Shown here one piece after another: positions 6,770-6,927 of a stretch of 6,927 nt of DNA. The translations under genes were made by a program, and so were the position numbers. The notes under the pieces were generated by a model. The model searched no databases, was not told the origin of the DNA, and saw only the letters and a program-made list of their open reading frames with translations. The DNA is from CAZADA01 sp964483775 (GTDB lineage: Bacteria > Pseudomonadota > Alphaproteobacteria > Caulobacterales > Maricaulaceae). Where the stretch lies: NCBI GenBank assembly GCA_964483775.1, contig CAZADA010000130.1:1-6927 (forward strand). Direction: 5' to 3'. Within the stretch, counting starts at the first letter, position 1; each line of letters opens with the position of its first letter.

Positions 6770-6775
6770 CTCCTC
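6770..6775 (-). promoter_or_regulatory. Ribosome binding site of the coupling-ATPase gene
   Basis: GAGGAG lies 6 bases before the ATG at 6763 and fixes the start there rather than at the TTG at 6856. Confidence 0.75.
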
Positions 6776-6789
6776 TGTAGCGCTGGGCC

Positions 6790-6817
6790 ATGATAAGAAC
6801 AAAGCGCAAACTAACAA
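6790..6817 (-). promoter_or_regulatory. Candidate sigma-70 promoter for the coupling-ATPase gene
   Basis: On the minus strand TTGTTA (6817-6812, 4 of 6 matches to TTGACA) is followed after 16 bases by TATCAT (6795-6790, 5 of 6 matches to TATAAT). Transcription would start near 6783, about 20 bases before the ATG. The surroundings are clearly more AT-rich than the coding DNA. This is among the better promoter matches I noticed in the window, but it is judged by eye. Confidence 0.45.
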
Positions 6818-6927
6818 GGTATTTTTACGCAACAAACATGTGGCGGCCCAAATCAATGGTTAAGATATCGCAAACCCGCCGATTCGGAACGCCCATTCCA
6901 ACAGCAAAATTCACACCACGGAAGCAG
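6818..6927. other. Upstream region at the right edge, no confident gene
   Basis: This short stretch holds the CtrA-like motif and AT-rich DNA upstream of the coupling-ATPase promoter. Two minus-strand frames are open from the window edge for 24 and 33 codons before stopping, and a plus-strand ATG at 6856 is open to the edge for 24 codons. None has a recognisable protein motif or a good ribosome binding site, so I do not call a gene. The 3' end of an upstream neighbour or the 5' end of a divergent gene remains possible. Confidence 0.4.
6856..6863 (-). promoter_or_regulatory. Possible CtrA-type half-site (TTAACCAT)
   Basis: The minus strand reads TTAACCAT, identical to the half-site described for the alphaproteobacterial cell-cycle regulator CtrA. 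It lies about 40 bases upstream of the candidate -35 box of the coupling-ATPase gene. An 8-mer can occur by chance in a window of this size, and a second TTAA half at the proper spacing is not present, so this is weak. Confidence 0.25.

Noticed and set aside
6856..6927. Plus-strand ATG frame open to the right edge (24 codons), considered as a divergent gene
   Set aside because: There is no good ribosome binding site, no recognisable sequence, and the fragment is too short to judge.

Overview
The window looks like a chromosomal segment of an alphaproteobacterium. The grounds are the GC-rich sequence, an A1-type aa3 cytochrome c oxidase operon in the order ctaC-ctaD-ctaB, the protein sequence style, and a TTAACCAT motif of the kind bound by CtrA. 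A Caulobacterales/Maricaulales/Hyphomonadales-like host is my inference from protein style only; no database was searched.

All five protein genes I accept lie on the minus strand, so transcription runs from right to left. Reading in that direction: (1) 6763-5411 encodes a VirD4/TraG-type conjugative coupling ATPase with intact nucleotide-binding motifs but no N-terminal membrane anchor. A candidate sigma-70 promoter (6790-6817) and a strong Shine-Dalgarno sequence precede it. (2) 5251-3296 encodes a proton-dependent oligopeptide transporter (POT/PTR family), enlarged to 651 residues by an extra N-terminal helix and a roughly 90-residue insertion. (3) 3155-2175 is ctaC, subunit II of cytochrome c oxidase, with a signal peptide, two membrane helices and a complete CuA site. 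(4) 2175-523 is ctaD, subunit I, with all heme a, heme a3, CuB, D-channel and K-channel residues. (5) 456-1 is the 5' part of ctaB, the heme O synthase (protoheme IX farnesyltransferase), cut by the left edge.

The cytochrome oxidase genes form one functional unit. CtaC receives electrons from cytochrome c at CuA, CtaD reduces oxygen and pumps protons, and CtaB makes heme O, the precursor of the heme A that CtaD needs. ctaC and ctaD overlap by one base (TGATG), which suggests translational coupling. A GC-rich hairpin without a T-tract sits between ctaD and ctaB. Subunit III and the assembly factor CtaG, which commonly follow ctaB in this group, would lie beyond the left edge.

The two genes upstream of the oxidase have no obvious link to respiration. 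The most unusual points are the soluble-looking coupling ATPase with no other transfer gene visible, the inserted periplasmic-looking domain of the transporter with its Cys pair and a local GC drop, and several small intergenic structures. I did not find a clearly new multi-gene system, CRISPR array, insertion sequence, tRNA or rRNA. No gene-free stretch exceeds 300 bases.
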